Origin: Desulfuromonadales bacterium
GTDB lineage: Bacteria > Desulfobacterota > Desulfuromonadia > Desulfuromonadales > BM103
Assembly: GCA_027065695.1 (NCBI GenBank)
Contig: JAMONP010000007.1
Coordinates: 1-55,197, forward strand
Direction of reading: 5' to 3'
DNA length: 55,197 bases
The notes beneath the pieces were generated by a model. The model worked only from the letters and a program-made list of their open reading frames with translations. It had not been told where the DNA came from and made no database searches. Position 1 is the first letter of the stretch; each line of letters begins with the position of its first letter. Shown here in pieces: positions 55,126-55,197 of this stretch. The position numbers and the translations under genes were made by a program.

Positions 55126-55197
55126 GGTTTGCAAACAGCCCCACCGTTTGCGAACGCGGAACATGTTGTGCTTACCCCCCCCCTCAATCCTCTCTAT

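Overview
The window is a dense block of chromosomal housekeeping genes from a Gram-negative bacterium, most likely a member of the Desulfuromonadales (Geobacter/Pelobacter/Desulfuromonas relatives). This rests on the proteins themselves and on remembered gene orders, not on a database search: tilS-ftsH-folP-cdaA-cdaR-glmM-pdxJ-acpS-nnr-CBS-tsaE-lysC-cimA, rpsF-rpsR-(DUF2232)-rplI-dnaB, and ispE-tRNA-Gln-prs-rplY-pth. LptD and a heptosyltransferase-like enzyme indicate an LPS outer membrane. A TRAP transporter and a predicted K+-dependent membrane pyrophosphatase fit an anaerobic respirer or fermenter. No complete insertion sequence, prophage, CRISPR array or defence island was seen.

Layout. 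1-609: non-coding, with a G-rich repeat and a hairpin. 610-10873: tryptophan operon in the order trpE-G-D-C-B2-F-B1, then a DEAD-box helicase and a family 5 uracil-DNA glycosylase, then trpA. 10946-15728: accD, folC and an unusual lptD. 15783-19584: a ComEA-like protein, an FtsB-like protein, a 57-residue Cys-rich protein, argS and a SPOR protein. 19643-19837: two CAT-anticodon tRNAs. 19921-34280: a long same-strand run for tRNA modification, membrane proteolysis, folate, c-di-AMP, cell-wall precursor, PLP, acyl-carrier and amino-acid synthesis. 34444-36744: a 51-residue zinc ribbon, a lipoyl-less E2 acyltransferase domain and a PAS histidine kinase. 36923-40577 (minus strand): a universal stress protein and a DctPQM TRAP transporter behind a near-consensus sigma-54 promoter. 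41112-47815: ispE, tRNA-Gln, prs, rplY, pth, hppA and ychF. 47999-51674: rpsF, rpsR, a DUF2232-type membrane protein, rplI and dnaB. 51990-55125: a zinc-ribbon protein, a candidate small RNA or leader, an RhlE-type helicase and a family 9 glycosyltransferase.

The most notable points are: LptD carrying an N-terminal half-domain that looks like a PhnD-type periplasmic binding protein; folP with no ATG/GTG/TTG start upstream of its essential pterin motif; a sigma-54 promoter with distal palindromes ahead of the TRAP genes; a promoter and terminator enclosing about 100 nt before an RNA helicase gene; both types of TrpB in one operon; and a stand-alone E2 catalytic domain translationally coupled to a histidine kinase. 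Functional calls come from reading motifs by eye. Start codons were moved where motif, ribosome-binding site and family length favoured it, and each such case is stated.
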